DNA of 64,000 bases from Desulfoluna sp942491485 (GTDB taxonomy: Bacteria; Desulfobacterota; Desulfobacteria; Desulfobacterales; Desulfolunaceae): the NCBI GenBank assembly GCA_942491485.1, contig CALOAX010000006.1, positions 1 to 64,000 of the forward strand, read 5' to 3'. Both the position numbers and the translations under genes were made by a program. Positions 49,956 to 58,815 of the stretch are shown here, piece after piece. The notes under the pieces were generated by a model. The model searched no databases, was not told the origin of the DNA, and worked only from the letters and a program-made list of their open reading frames with translations. Numbering within the stretch: the stretch's first letter is position 1; each line of letters starts with the position of its first letter.

Positions 49956-51206
49956 ATGGACCAACCCGCAAAAACAGCGCCCGCCCTCCAGGACGTCCCC
50001 ATCAGCCCCAACACCTTAAAGCGAATGCAGAAACTTGGGCACGGCTTCCTCGAGGGCCAGCGCAACGGATCCTGGATTGAAGACCCCGAAGGAAACGCCT
50101 ACCTCGATGCAGCAACCTCCTGCGGCACATACAACCTGGGCAGATCCCCTTCAACCGTTATGGCGGCATTAAAAAATGCGGCATCCTCCACAGACCAGGG
50201 GAACTTTCCCCTCATCTCAGCCGAAAAAGCCTCCCTGGCTGAAGCCCTGGCTCACTTTGCCCCCGAAGGGCTCTCATGTGTTATGTTCAGTGTCGTCCGG
50301 GGGGAGTCCATGGACTTCGCCTGCAAACTGGCCCGGGGAGCCACGGGACGCTCGGAGCTTATATCGCTGTCAGGCTCCTGGTTCGGCCACACCGGTTTTG
50401 CCATGAGCCTCTCCGACCGACAGGACAAACACCTCTACGGCACCATGCTCCCTGATACCCACACCATTCCCTGGGGAGACATCAAGAGGGCCGATGAAGC
50501 CGTCACCCAAAACACCGCGGCCCTCATTCTGGAACCTGTCCAGGCAGAACGCCAGTGCCGGACGGCAACCAAAGAGTACCTCACGGCCCTGCGAAGAGTC
50601 ACACGAGAGCAAGGCGCACTTCTCGTATTCGACGAAACCCAGACAGGCTTCGGCAGATGCGGTGCACGTTTTGCCTGTGAAGAGATGGGGGTCACGCCGG
50701 ACATCCTCATCACCGGTGAAGCCCTGGGCGCAGGTGTTTTCCCCATCTGCGCCACCCTCTTCACGAAAAAGCTCCATCGTTTCCTCAACAGCCACCCCCT
50801 CATCCACCTCTCCACCTTCGGCGGCTCAGACGTGGGATGCCGGGTGGCCCTGACGGCCCTCGAAGAGTACCAGCGCATCGCGCCATGGCAGAACGCCCTC
50901 ACCATGGGAAACCGGATTAAAGGGGAACTTGAAGACCTGCGGAAGACCTACCCGGAGCTCATCACCTCCGTAGACGGCATGGGCCTGCTCCTGGCCCTCA
51001 CCTTTCCCTCCCAGCGAAAGGCGGGGGCCTTCTGCCGAATGGCCAAGGGCCACGGCCTGTTTGTGGTGCCGGGAGCGGTGTCATGCGAAAGCGTGGTCTT
51101 GCGCCCCTCTCTTCTGCTGACAGAAGATGAGTCGGACCACCTGGTCTCTGCCGTAAGAGATTCGCTGAAGGAACTGAAGGCGGCGTCAGCGGACGAGGCA
51201 AGCTGA
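49956..51206 (+). CDS. Class III aminotransferase paralog lacking the PLP lysine
   Basis: The product has 416 residues, homologous along its length to the preceding gene: WIEDPEGNAYLDAATSCGTYN, FGHTGFAMSL, ALLVFDETQTGFGRCG (Asp226 kept). At the Schiff-base position the motif reads ITGEALGAG, so the lysine is Glu255. The phosphate loop is also changed, from AAGGGEA to SVVRGES. A normal PLP transaminase mechanism is therefore not expected. The gene is open, has GAAGGAGG upstream and is clearly translated. It may be a regulatory or structural partner of the active paralog, or use another chemistry. Confidence 0.87.
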   Translation: MDQPAKTAPALQDVPISPNTLKRMQKLGHGFLEGQRNGSWIEDPEGNAYLDAATSCGTYNLGRSPSTVMAALKNAASSTDQGNFPLISAEKASLAEALAHFAPEGLSCVMFSVVRGESMDFACKLARGATGRSELISLSGSWFGHTGFAMSLSDRQDKHLYGTMLPDTHTIPWGDIKRADEAVTQNTAALILEPVQAERQCRTATKEYLTALRRVTREQGALLVFDETQTGFGRCGARFACEEMGVTPDILITGEALGAGVFPICATLFTKKLHRFLNSHPLIHLSTFGGSDVGCRVALTALEEYQRIAPWQNALTMGNRIKGELEDLRKTYPELITSVDGMGLLLALTFPSQRKAGAFCRMAKGHGLFVVPGAVSCESVVLRPSLLLTEDESDHLVSAVRDSLKELKAASADEAS

Positions 51207-51217
51207 CCAAAAAACGT

Positions 51218-51508
51218 TGCCTCCGGCGGGCAGGGACTAAGCCCCTGCACCCCAGGTTGCGAATGCTCCCGGCCTTCGTCCCTCAGGCCGATCACATTCG
51301 CTGAAGGGCTACGCCCGTGCCCAATGTTAGTGGTAAATTAATCCACATCTTCATCACCAAACCGGAACTTGAAACAATACCCGCGTAGCCAACAGCTTTG
51401 ATAGCGGGCGCGGCCCGCGGTAAAGGCCCTTGCGATTTACCCTGAGGAACGAGGGGTGAAGCGCAAGGGAAACCAGCTTTCGAGGTGGCTCACCTCACCG
51501 CCGGAGGC
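51218..51508. repeat. Dispersed repeat, unit A (+) / A (-)
   Basis: The left arm has S1 GCAGGG/CCCCTGC and S2 GCGAATG/CATTCGC with inner GGCCT/AGGCC around TCGTCCCTC. The right arm has S3 GCGGGC-GCG-GCCCGC, S2 CTTGCG/CGCAAG around GAGGAACGA and S1 CGAGGTG-GCT-CACCTC. T ends at 51508, inside the 3' end of lgt. Confidence 0.88.
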
Positions 51509-52284
51509 GTGCTTTTTAAAGCCTTGGCACCTCGCATCAGGAGAAAAAGCCCGACGAAGATCATGGGGATGCTCAGTATCTGGCCCATGGTAAGGGGGAG
51601 TTCGGCGGCCCAAAAGGCCTGGGGAGTCTTATAGGTTTCAAGGGCCAATCGGCTTGAGAAAATCGTCGTGAGAAACAGGCCCGACAGAAAGCCCCTGCCC
51701 TTTGAGGCGCCGGCCTTGTCGCAGCCAACCAGAAGCAGAAACACCAGGATACAGACAAGGGATTCGTAGAGCTGCACGGGGTGCCTCGGCATCCAGTCCA
51801 CCCGGGCGAAAATCACAGCCCACGGCACATCGGTGGGGAGCCCCACAATCTCCGAGTTAAAAAAGTTCCCCATCCGTACAAAGGCCCCGCCCATTGCTGC
51901 CGGAACCGTCAAAAGATCCAGCAGCACCCAAAAGGGAAGCCTCTCTTTTCGCGTGAAGAGCCCCAGGGCGATGAGAAACCCAAGTAGGCCCCCATGGCTT
52001 GCCAGCCCCCCTTTCCAGACCATGAGAATTTCAAGGGGATGGGCCAGGTAATACCCCGGCTCGTAAAAGAGGCAATGAGCCAGGCGTGCCCCGGTAAGGG
52101 TCCCCACGATCAAGTAGAACAAAAGCGCGTCAGTGCTGACGGCAAGACCGGCTTTTTTCGCCCGCCGTTCCATATAAAACAAGCCGAAGAGGAAAGCACT
52201 GGCAAAAAACAGCCCGTACCACCTCACGTCAAAAGGCCCCAAGCTGAAAAGCTCGGGCCGTATGTTCCAGACCAAATGGGTCAT
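51490..52284 (-). CDS. lgt: Prolipoprotein diacylglyceryl transferase
   Basis: The product is a 264-residue integral membrane enzyme that moves diacylglyceryl from phosphatidylglycerol to the lipobox Cys of prolipoproteins. Family motifs are PFDVRWYGLFFASAF, KGGLASHGGLLGF with the essential His, and the Lgt signature GGAFVRMGNFFNSEIVG, followed by HPVQLYES. ATG at 52284 gives the usual N-terminus; an in-frame extension upstream runs into a repeat. The last residues (STPPAVR) are encoded by the terminus of the dispersed repeat that overlaps this gene. Confidence 0.93.
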   Translation of the reverse strand: MTHLVWNIRPELFSLGPFDVRWYGLFFASAFLFGLFYMERRAKKAGLAVSTDALLFYLIVGTLTGARLAHCLFYEPGYYLAHPLEILMVWKGGLASHGGLLGFLIALGLFTRKERLPFWVLLDLLTVPAAMGGAFVRMGNFFNSEIVGLPTDVPWAVIFARVDWMPRHPVQLYESLVCILVFLLLVGCDKAGASKGRGFLSGLFLTTIFSSRLALETYKTPQAFWAAELPLTMGQILSIPMIFVGLFLLMRGAKALKSTPPAVR

Positions 52285-52314
52285 GATGATGTATTTCCAA
52301 CAGATTAAAAACAA

Positions 52315-52668
52315 GCCTCCGGCGGCGAGGTGTGCCACCTCGAAAGCGGGTTGCAAATGCTCTCACCTCTCGTTCCTCGAGGTCTTCACATTCGCTGACG
52401 GGCTGCGCCCGTGGAAAGACTTGAGCCCAATCATCCGCAGCACGTCCCCTTAAGCTTATTCTTTAAATATAATTCGTTTTTTAGCTCGCCCAAGCCTCAG
52501 TACCAGATAAAACTGGAAACACCGATGTCATGGCGACATTTGCATAATCGCCAACATTGGAGGCTATCGCATCCCCTGGCGAACGCCCTTGCGCTTTGTC
52601 CTGAGGAACGAAGGGCAAAGCGCAAGGACATTAAGCTTTCGAGGTGGCCCCACCTCGCCGCCGGAGGC
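52315..52668. repeat. Dispersed repeat, unit A (+) / A (-)
   Basis: The left arm has S1 CGAGGTG-TGC-CACCTCG, S2 with ACCTC/GAGGT around TCGTTCCTC and S3 ACGGGC-TGC-GCCCGT. The right arm has an unusually long S2, CCTTGCGCTTTG paired with CAAAGCGCAAGG around GAGGAACGA, and S1 CGAGGTG-GCCC-CACCTCG. The middle (52414-52586) is plain. Confidence 0.9.
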
Positions 52669-52707
52669 AAGGCTTTCTGTCCTTCCTTTCGCCCTCGTTT
52701 CCCAAAC

Positions 52708-52745
52708 AAAAAGGCCGGTTCCCCAGAGGGAGACCGGCCTTTTCC
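52708..52745 (-). terminator. Rho-independent terminator after yebG
   Basis: On the minus strand AAAAGGCCGGT pairs with ACCGGCCTTTTT across a 13-base loop. It lies 46 bp after the yebG stop. Confidence 0.88.
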
Positions 52746-52791
52746 GGTAAAGGCGCCTGGGTCAGGGCCTTCACGTAAAACGGGCTGTCGA

Positions 52792-53112
52792 TTACGCCTT
52801 TTTCTTTGGCGTCTTGGCCGAAGCCGCTTTTTTGGCAGGCTTTGCAGAAGCCTCTTTCGGGGCCTCGTCAGCCTTAGGACGAGGTGCCGCACCCTTGAGG
52901 ATTGCCCCCGCCTGATCCCGGTTTTCCGCCAGGTACATGGAGAGGTTTTCCAGGGTCTCTTCGGAGAGATCCAGGCCCGATGCACCGATGAACGCATGGA
53001 GATTCTCGGCAATATCGAGCATCTTGTCGTAGGCATCCGCCTCTTTTTTGGTGGTAAACGTCATCTTTTCGACCCCATCACGAACCACAACGTATTTTAC
53101 GATGACTGCCAT
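52792..53112 (-). CDS. yebG: YebG-family protein
   Basis: The product is a 106-residue protein with the YebG domain (MAVIVKYVVVRDGVEKMTFTTKKEADAYDKMLDIAENL) and a Lys/Ala/Pro-rich basic tail (KPAKKAASAKTPKKK) that could bind nucleic acid. In E. coli yebG is SOS-induced; no LexA-type palindrome is visible in front of this copy. It lies 79 bp downstream of yebC on the same strand and is followed by a strong terminator, so it is probably expressed with yebC. Its precise function is unknown. Confidence 0.87.
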   Translation of the reverse strand: MAVIVKYVVVRDGVEKMTFTTKKEADAYDKMLDIAENLHAFIGASGLDLSEETLENLSMYLAENRDQAGAILKGAAPRPKADEAPKEASAKPAKKAASAKTPKKKA

Positions 53113-53191
53113 CTGTCTCCTCCAGCGTCTCCTCGGCTCGGGGCACAGGGGCGGGCAATCTCTGCCCGCCGTCCCTCACCCATCTTGATGA

Positions 53192-53926
53192 TTATGCCAG
53201 ATCGTCGGGAATGTCGGCGTTGGTGTGTACATCCTGAACGTCATCACAGTCGTCCAGCATGTCCATCATCTTCACCATTCTCTCGGCTTCCTTGCCTTCC
53301 AGCTCACTCATGTTCTGGGGAATCATGGTTATTTCGGCCATGACAGTCGGGATGGAAGCAGCGTCAATGGCTTCCTTCACATCGATGAAGTCTTCCATGG
53401 CGGTGAGCACTTCAAAGCTGTCCCCTTCGTCCTTCACATCTTCAGCACCAGCTTCGATGGCGGTTTCCATGAGGGCCTCTTCGTCAATGCTCTCTTTGGA
53501 AACCACGATGAGTCCCTTCTTGTCAAACATCCAGGAAACGCACCCGTTGGCACCGATGTTACCACCGCACTTGGCAAAGATGTGACGAATCTCGGCAATG
53601 GCGCGGTTCTTGTTGTCGGTGAGAGATTCCACGATCACGGCGGCGCCGCCGGGGCCATACCCTTCGTAAACGATCTCTTCGTAGTTTACGCCTTCGAGCT
53701 CACCTGTACCACGCTTGATGGCGCGCTCCAGGGTATCCTTGGGCATGTTCTCAGCACGAGCCGCTGAAATGGCTGAACGCAGACGTGGGTTGGCTGAGGG
53801 ATCGCCTCCACCCATACGTGCCGCCACGGTGACTTCTTTAATCAACTTGGTAAAGATCTTGCCGCGCTTGGCATCTTCACGCCCCTTCTTGTGCTTAATG
53901 TTGGCCCATTTACTATGTCCAGCCAT
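53192..53926 (-). CDS. yebC: YebC/TACO1-family protein
   Basis: The product is a 244-residue three-domain protein of the YebC/PmpR family. The N-terminus MAGHSKWANIKHKKGREDAKRGKIFTKLIKE is nearly invariant in the family; RAENMPKDTLERAIKRGTGE, YEGYGPGGAAVIVE and GCVSWMFDKKG follow. Family members act as regulators or as ribosome-associated factors helping translation of difficult motifs. ATG at 53926 follows AGGAGGAAGT. It is first in an apparent yebC-yebG operon. Confidence 0.93.
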   Translation of the reverse strand: MAGHSKWANIKHKKGREDAKRGKIFTKLIKEVTVAARMGGGDPSANPRLRSAISAARAENMPKDTLERAIKRGTGELEGVNYEEIVYEGYGPGGAAVIVESLTDNKNRAIAEIRHIFAKCGGNIGANGCVSWMFDKKGLIVVSKESIDEEALMETAIEAGAEDVKDEGDSFEVLTAMEDFIDVKEAIDAASIPTVMAEITMIPQNMSELEGKEAERMVKMMDMLDDCDDVQDVHTNADIPDDLA

Positions 53927-54046
53927 ACTTCCTCCTATTTATCATGCCTACTGCCAGGCCATCTTGGCTCATGCGCCTGTACCATAAAAGGTCGGCACTC
54001 ATTCATAAGACTATCAATATTTTAAAAGGGCATGCCTGCGCCCTGA

Positions 54047-54673
54047 TTACTCTTTCTTTCCAATCCCGATCACGTAAATTTCCTTGCTCTGCTTACGACA
54101 GCTCTCGGGTTTGAATATTTTCACCTGCTTGAAGTGTCCCTTCACACGGGTCACATAAGCGTCAAAGTCTCCCCCCTGAAAAATCTTGCAGACAAAATGG
54201 CCACCAGTCAGGAGGCGTTCAATCGCCACCGTCAGGGCCATGTCGCACAGCTCCAGGGATCGGGCCGCATCCACATCCTTCATTCCCGTGGTGGCCGGAG
54301 CCATGTCACTGATCACCACAGAAAAACCCGAGGAGAACGCCTCTTCGAGCTCCGGGGTCAGGTTGAGGATGTCCCCAACAAGGGCCTCAGCGTGGGAGGG
54401 CAGCTTGATGGTGACCGGCTTTAAGTCGATGCCGACCACGCGTCCGCCGCCTCCGGAAAGCTCCGCCGCGTAGAGGAGCCAGGAACCCGGCGAGCATCCG
54501 AGATCCAGCACCTTAGCACCTTTTTTTATAAGAGTAAACTTGCGTTGTATTTCCTGAAGTTTATAGACACTGCGTGCCGGATATTTGTCCTCTTTGGCCT
54601 TTCGGGTGTAGTGATCTTCCCACTGACCCTTCTTCTTCGGAGGCCTCGAGATCTTTCCTTTTCTTACTGCCAT
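54047..54673 (-). CDS. rlmE: 23S rRNA 2'-O-methyltransferase RlmE (FtsJ)
   Basis: The product is a 208-residue Rossmann-fold methyltransferase. A basic N-terminus (KISRPPKKKGQWEDHYTRKAK) is followed by ARSVYKLQEIQRKF with the first catalytic Lys, SAM motif LDLGCSPGSWLLYA, VVGIDLKP, VISDMAPATTG with the catalytic Asp, and FVCKIFQGGD with the third catalytic residue (Lys). It methylates U2552 of 23S rRNA during 50S maturation. ATG at 54673 is chosen to match family length; neither it nor a start 10 codons upstream has a strong ribosome site. Confidence 0.9.
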   Translation of the reverse strand: MAVRKGKISRPPKKKGQWEDHYTRKAKEDKYPARSVYKLQEIQRKFTLIKKGAKVLDLGCSPGSWLLYAAELSGGGGRVVGIDLKPVTIKLPSHAEALVGDILNLTPELEEAFSSGFSVVISDMAPATTGMKDVDAARSLELCDMALTVAIERLLTGGHFVCKIFQGGDFDAYVTRVKGHFKQVKIFKPESCRKQSKEIYVIGIGKKE

Positions 54674-54727
54674 GGGAGTCTGATTCCATTTGAGTTCATG
54701 CAATTAGCCAAAAGCTAAATTAGGTTC

Positions 54728-54789
54728 GCAAATGCTCCGAACCCTCGTTCCTCGGGTGCGTCACATTTGCTGACGGGCTACGCCCGTGA
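54728..54789 (+). repeat. Dispersed repeat, S2 and S3 only (+)
   Basis: S2 pairs GCAAATG (54728-54734) with CATTTGC (54764-54770) and ACCC with GGGT around TCGTTCCTC. S3 is ACGGGC-TAC-GCCCGT. T and S1 are absent next to the rlmE start. Confidence 0.85.
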
Positions 54790-54879
54790 TTAAATACAGA
54801 AAGAGGTTTTCCAACCTTACCTCATACACGCCATGCTTTTCCACAAGAGGCCAAATCATCAAGCCAACGGCTTGAGCGA

Positions 54880-55029
54880 AACGGAAGCACCCGATTCTCA
54901 TGCACTTGCTACGCATAATGTTCACCGTTGAACCGGAAGCGGTTGCGGACGCGAGGGAGCTTGCATAAAAGCACTCTTGTTGCATTCGCAACCGGGTTTC
55001 AAGGTGCCCCCACCTTGCCGCCGGAGGCA
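54880..55029 (-). repeat. Dispersed repeat, long-variant arm (-)
   Basis: Matches the variant at 28206-28346: GAAGCACCC, ATGC-ACTTGCTAC-GCAT, then CGGTTGCG paired with CGCAACCG (GCGAATGCG/CGCATTCGC in the other copies) and S1 CAAGGTG-CCCC-CACCTTG. T ends 13 bp before the radA stop. Confidence 0.8.
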
Positions 55030-55041
55030 TTCACTTGGCCT

Positions 55042-56412
55042 TTAAAAAAGAATTTCCATGGCCTCGGACACGTGGCGGACGCCGCTTACCTTGAGGCCGT
55101 CCATCTTTTTGAGACGTTTGGCACCGGACTCGGGCACGATGAAGTGGGTGAAGCCCATCTTCCGGATCTCGGCAGCACGCCCTTCCAGTTGGCTGATGCC
55201 ACGAACCTCACCGGTGAGTCCCACCTCGCCCAGCACCACGGTTCCTTCGGGGAGGGGGCGATCCAGAAAACTGGAGGCCGCGGCAACGAGGATGGCCAGG
55301 TCGGCAGCTGGTTCCGTGATGCGCACACCGCCGGCCACATTCATAAAGATATCGAGACCGGCCAGGTTCATGCCGATCTTCTTTTCCATCACGGCCACCA
55401 GAAGGGCGACGCGGTTGCTGTCCAGCCCCAGAACGGTGCGCCTTGGCGTGCCAAGGCCTGAACGACTCACCAACCCCTGGATCTCCACGAGGATGGGGCG
55501 TGTCCCCTCCATGCTGGCCGTCACCACCGACCCCGGCGCGCTGTCCGGCCGTTCGGCGAGGAAAAGGGCCGAGGGGTTTGGCACCTGGGCCAGGCCTCCG
55601 CCCCGCATCTCGAAGACGCCGATTTCGTTGGTGGAGCCGAAGCGGTTCTTCACCGCCCGCAGCACCCGGAATATATGATTGGTGTCGCCCTCGAAGTAGA
55701 GGACCGTGTCCACCATGTGCTCCATAACACGGGGACCGGCGATGGCACCGTCCTTGGTTACGTGCCCCACCAGGAAAATTGGAATACCGCTCTTTTTGGC
55801 CGCCACCATGAGCTTCATGGTGGTTTCCCGCACCTGGCCCACACTGCCCGGGGCCGAGGTAAGTTCGGCGTTGTACATGGTCTGGACCGAGTCAATGACC
55901 ACCGCGGCCGGTTTCTGGACTTCGAGCATGGAGAGAATGGCGTCCACATGGATCTCCGTCACCACGAGGAGTGTCTCTGACGAGACGCCCAGGCGTTGGC
56001 TTCGAAGGTGAATCTGCCCCTTGGACTCCTCACCGGAGACATAGAGAACCCGTCGCCCGCTCTGTGCGAGGCCGTCCAGGGCCTGGAGCATGAGGGTGGA
56101 CTTGCCGATCCCCGGGTCGCCGCCGATAAGGACGAGGGAGCCGGCCACGATCCCGCCCCCCAGCACCCGGTCGAATTCGGGGATGCCGGATGGTATGCGG
56201 GGCTCTTCCATGGTTTCAATGGAAAGAATGCTCTCGGGCTCGGGGGTCGGGACGCCCTTCTTCGAGGATGCGGGTTGAAACCTGTCCCCTTCCGTCACCA
56301 CCTCTTCGGCAAGGGTATCCCACCCTCCGCACTCCGGGCAGCGCCCCATCCACTTGGGCGTCTGATAGCCGCACGACTGGCAACTGTAGAGGCTTTTTCT
56401 TCTCTTTTTCAC
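55042..56412 (-). CDS. radA: DNA repair protein RadA (Sms)
   Basis: The product is a 456-residue recombination factor. An N-terminal C4 zinc finger (Cys11/14/25/28 in CQSCGYQTPKWMGRCPEC) precedes the RecA-like ATPase with Walker A GGDPGIGKST (97-106) and VVIDSVQTMY, the RadA-specific KNRFGSTNEIGVFEM motif, and a C-terminal Lon-like domain (VRITEPAADLAILVAAASS, VGLTGEVR). It acts in branch migration of recombination intermediates. The start is GTG at 56412. Confidence 0.94.
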   Translation of the reverse strand: MKKRRKSLYSCQSCGYQTPKWMGRCPECGGWDTLAEEVVTEGDRFQPASSKKGVPTPEPESILSIETMEEPRIPSGIPEFDRVLGGGIVAGSLVLIGGDPGIGKSTLMLQALDGLAQSGRRVLYVSGEESKGQIHLRSQRLGVSSETLLVVTEIHVDAILSMLEVQKPAAVVIDSVQTMYNAELTSAPGSVGQVRETTMKLMVAAKKSGIPIFLVGHVTKDGAIAGPRVMEHMVDTVLYFEGDTNHIFRVLRAVKNRFGSTNEIGVFEMRGGGLAQVPNPSALFLAERPDSAPGSVVTASMEGTRPILVEIQGLVSRSGLGTPRRTVLGLDSNRVALLVAVMEKKIGMNLAGLDIFMNVAGGVRITEPAADLAILVAAASSFLDRPLPEGTVVLGEVGLTGEVRGISQLEGRAAEIRKMGFTHFIVPESGAKRLKKMDGLKVSGVRHVSEAMEILF

Positions 56413-56627
56413 GGTGTCAATTCATCCCGGCTTCTGGTAAGATGGCTGGCCTGTACCGGCAGGAATAGAGTGTGCCGGCGAGGGCAAGGGGAGGTCCACA
56501 TAGACTCCCCGGTTTGTACCATATTTTGCCCGACATCATCAAATCCTGGTCGCATGGACGTATCCTGGGCGACCCCGATGAACTGCCAAGAGTGGTTACA
56601 CCGCTCTTTTAGGAGTGTTTAAGGGCG

Positions 56628-57443
56628 ATGATTGACTACCACATCCATACATTGTTGTGCAACCACGCCAAGGGTGGCATCCGAAGCTACGTGGATGCCG
56701 CTGTTCAAGCCGGTTTGTCGGAAATCTGTTTTCTTGAACACCTCACCCTCGACAAGACAAGCACCGCCCACGCCATGCACCCCAACGAAGTGCCGCTCTA
56801 TGTCTACGCCATCCAGGACCTGAAGCGGGCCTATCACGACCGCATCACCATCCGCACCGGCCTTGAGATCGACTTCACACCCGAGGCCCTCCCTGCGATA
56901 AACCGCCTCGTCGACACCTTTGATTTTGACCTCATCGGCGGGTCCATCCACTTTGTGGACGGCATCAACATCGCCAGTCGAAGAAATGCAAGTGCCATGT
57001 CACCCGAGGAGTTTGAGCGTTTATGCCGCCGCTACCTGGAGAGGGTACGAGAGATGGTGGACGCCACCTTCTTTGATGTGGTGTGCCACCTGGACGTCAT
57101 CAAAAAGACCGGACGCCCCCTGCCTGCCGATGTGGAGGCCGGCCTCATGGAGGTCATCGACCGCATGGCCGAAAAAGAGCTCGCTTTGGAGGCCAATGCC
57201 AGTGGCCTCGCCCACCCTGCGAAGGCCTGCTACCCGTCAAACGCCCTTCTGGCCCATGCCATCAGACGTGGCGTCCCCATCACAACCGGCTCCGATGCCC
57301 ATACCCCCCAGGCCGTGGGAAAAGGGCTTGATACCGCCCTTGGCACCCTCCATGCCCTGGAAGCCACCCACATAACCCGGTTCGAAAAAAGACAACGCAG
57401 CCTCGTTCCCATTGATTTACCGCCCCACCAGGAGTCATCATGA
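56628..57443 (+). CDS. PHP-domain histidinol-phosphatase-like protein
   Basis: The product is a 271-residue PHP-fold metallo-phosphoesterase. MIDYHIHTLLCNHAKG supplies the HxH metal ligands, FLEHLTLD the next, TGLEIDFTPEA and GSIHFVDG the middle ones, VVCHLDVIKK and TGSDAHTP the last. Spacing and length are those of HisK/HisJ histidinol-phosphatase. No his genes are nearby, so a different phosphate ester cannot be excluded. ATG at 56628 follows AGGAGTGTTTAAGGGCG. It overlaps the next gene by 4 bases (ATGA). Confidence 0.85.
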   Translation: MIDYHIHTLLCNHAKGGIRSYVDAAVQAGLSEICFLEHLTLDKTSTAHAMHPNEVPLYVYAIQDLKRAYHDRITIRTGLEIDFTPEALPAINRLVDTFDFDLIGGSIHFVDGINIASRRNASAMSPEEFERLCRRYLERVREMVDATFFDVVCHLDVIKKTGRPLPADVEAGLMEVIDRMAEKELALEANASGLAHPAKACYPSNALLAHAIRRGVPITTGSDAHTPQAVGKGLDTALGTLHALEATHITRFEKRQRSLVPIDLPPHQESS

Positions 57444-58309
57444 TACAAAGAAGATCCTGCATCGCTCTGTTTGTCATCACCCTGCTCTTTTCGGGCGCGT
57501 TTCCATCCTCCGGCCTGGCCATCACCAAGACCCCCGACCCGTTTAAATCGGTTCGGCAGCGGTTGGTTAAAGACGGCTTTTCCCAGAATCAGGTGGACAT
57601 CTATTTTCAGGATGGGCTGCGCCTCTTTGCCGTCAAGGGTGTCTCCGGATACTTCACGCACAACGAAGGCAAGCTGAACTACGGACGATTTCTCAAGGAG
57701 AGTTCCCTTGCCACCGGTCGAAGTTACATCAAGCGACACAATGCCTTTCTCGAGGCCACCGAAGCCGAATACGGCGTGAACAAAGAGATCATCACCGCCG
57801 TTCTCATGGTGGAGACGGCCCTGGGCAACTACATCGGCAACAGCCGCGTTTTTGAAATCCTTGCCACGCTGGCATCCCTGTCAGATGATCACGCCAAGGC
57901 CCGCCTCTGGAAAGAGGTCCCCCCAGAGCGTCGCATCAGCCGAGAACGATTTGAGAAAAAAACAAAAGACAAGGCCGAGTGGGCCTACCGGGAACTGAAA
58001 GCCCTCATCACATACAGCAACGAGGTGGACGAGAATCCGCACACCTTTATCGGCTCCTACGCCGGTGCCATGGGTATCTCCCAGTTCATGCCGAGCCGCA
58101 TCCTGCAACTGGGTGTGGACGGGGATAAAGACGGGCGAATCAACCTCTACACCCATGAGGACGCCATCGCCAGCGTGGCCAACTACCTTCGCCACTTCGG
58201 CTGGAAACCCGGCATTAAGAAAGAGAAGGCGATTAAGGTGCTGATGCGCTACAACCACAGCATCTACTACGCCAACACCCTGTACGACATCATGGAAGCC
58301 CTGAAATAA
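57440..58309 (+). CDS. Lytic murein transglycosylase, MltB-like
   Basis: The product has 289 residues with an N-terminal signal sequence (IALFVITLLFSGAFPSSGLA). The soluble domain has the MltB-type lysozyme fold: AEYGVNKEIITAVLMVETALGNYIG with catalytic Glu125, then FIGSYAGAMGISQFMPS and DGDKDGRINLYTHEDAIASVANYL. It cleaves peptidoglycan glycan strands in the periplasm. No lipobox is seen, unlike E. coli MltB, so it may be soluble. Its ATG overlaps the phosphatase stop (ATGA). A dispersed repeat starts 11 bp after its stop. Confidence 0.9.
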   Translation: MIQRRSCIALFVITLLFSGAFPSSGLAITKTPDPFKSVRQRLVKDGFSQNQVDIYFQDGLRLFAVKGVSGYFTHNEGKLNYGRFLKESSLATGRSYIKRHNAFLEATEAEYGVNKEIITAVLMVETALGNYIGNSRVFEILATLASLSDDHAKARLWKEVPPERRISRERFEKKTKDKAEWAYRELKALITYSNEVDENPHTFIGSYAGAMGISQFMPSRILQLGVDGDKDGRINLYTHEDAIASVANYLRHFGWKPGIKKEKAIKVLMRYNHSIYYANTLYDIMEALK

Positions 58310-58319
58310 GAAACGCCCT

Positions 58320-58421
58320 GCCTCCGGCGTCAAGGGGCTGAGCCCCTTGACCCCAGGCCCGCGAATGCTCCGGCCCCTCGTCCCTCGGGTGCGTCACATT
58401 CGCTGACGGGCTTCGCCCGTG
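58320..58421 (+). repeat. Dispersed repeat, arm A (+)
   Basis: S1 CAAGGGGC-TGA-GCCCCTTG (58331-58349), S2 GCGAATG/CATTCGC around TCGTCCCTC, S3 ACGGGC-TTC-GCCCGT. The matching inverted terminus is at 58816-58844, on the far side of a small gene. Confidence 0.88.
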
Positions 58422-58584
58422 GGATGCAACACGTGACCCTGAGATTAAACGACACCTTAAATATTGTATCGCCGGGTGACCGCAGGTCAATGCACTGGCC
58501 ACCCATAGCAGCAAGAGCTTACACACATTACACACTCGTCTCGGGGCCCCCTCTGACACGAAACCAGAAAGGACTCTTTACGTC

Positions 58585-58809
58585 ATGAACGCAATGACCG
58601 GCTCCACCCTCGGCACCTGGATCGTCATCGGCTTTGTCTTCTTTGCCCTCACCATGCTCGCCTTTGTGGATGTGGCCCGAAAAGATTTCGGCACCACCGG
58701 CAAAAAGGCCCTGTGGGCCATCATCGCCCTCATCCCCTTTGTGGGCTGGCTCATCTACTTTGTCCTAGGCATGCGAAGGGGAACGGTTCCGACGAATGAA
58801 GAGCAATAG
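58585..58809 (+). CDS. Small PLDc_N-type membrane protein
   Basis: The product has 74 residues with two membrane segments (TWIVIGFVFFALTMLAFVDVARK and ALWAIIALIPFVGWLIYFVLG) joined by a short polar loop, the layout of the phospholipase-D N-terminal (PLDc_N) domain found alone in many bacteria. ATG at 58585 has AGGACTCTTTACGTC before it. The role is unknown; stand-alone members are often stress-linked membrane proteins. The gene lies between a left and a right terminus of the dispersed repeat. Confidence 0.78.
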   Translation: MNAMTGSTLGTWIVIGFVFFALTMLAFVDVARKDFGTTGKKALWAIIALIPFVGWLIYFVLGMRRGTVPTNEEQ

Positions 58810-58815
58810 GATTTC

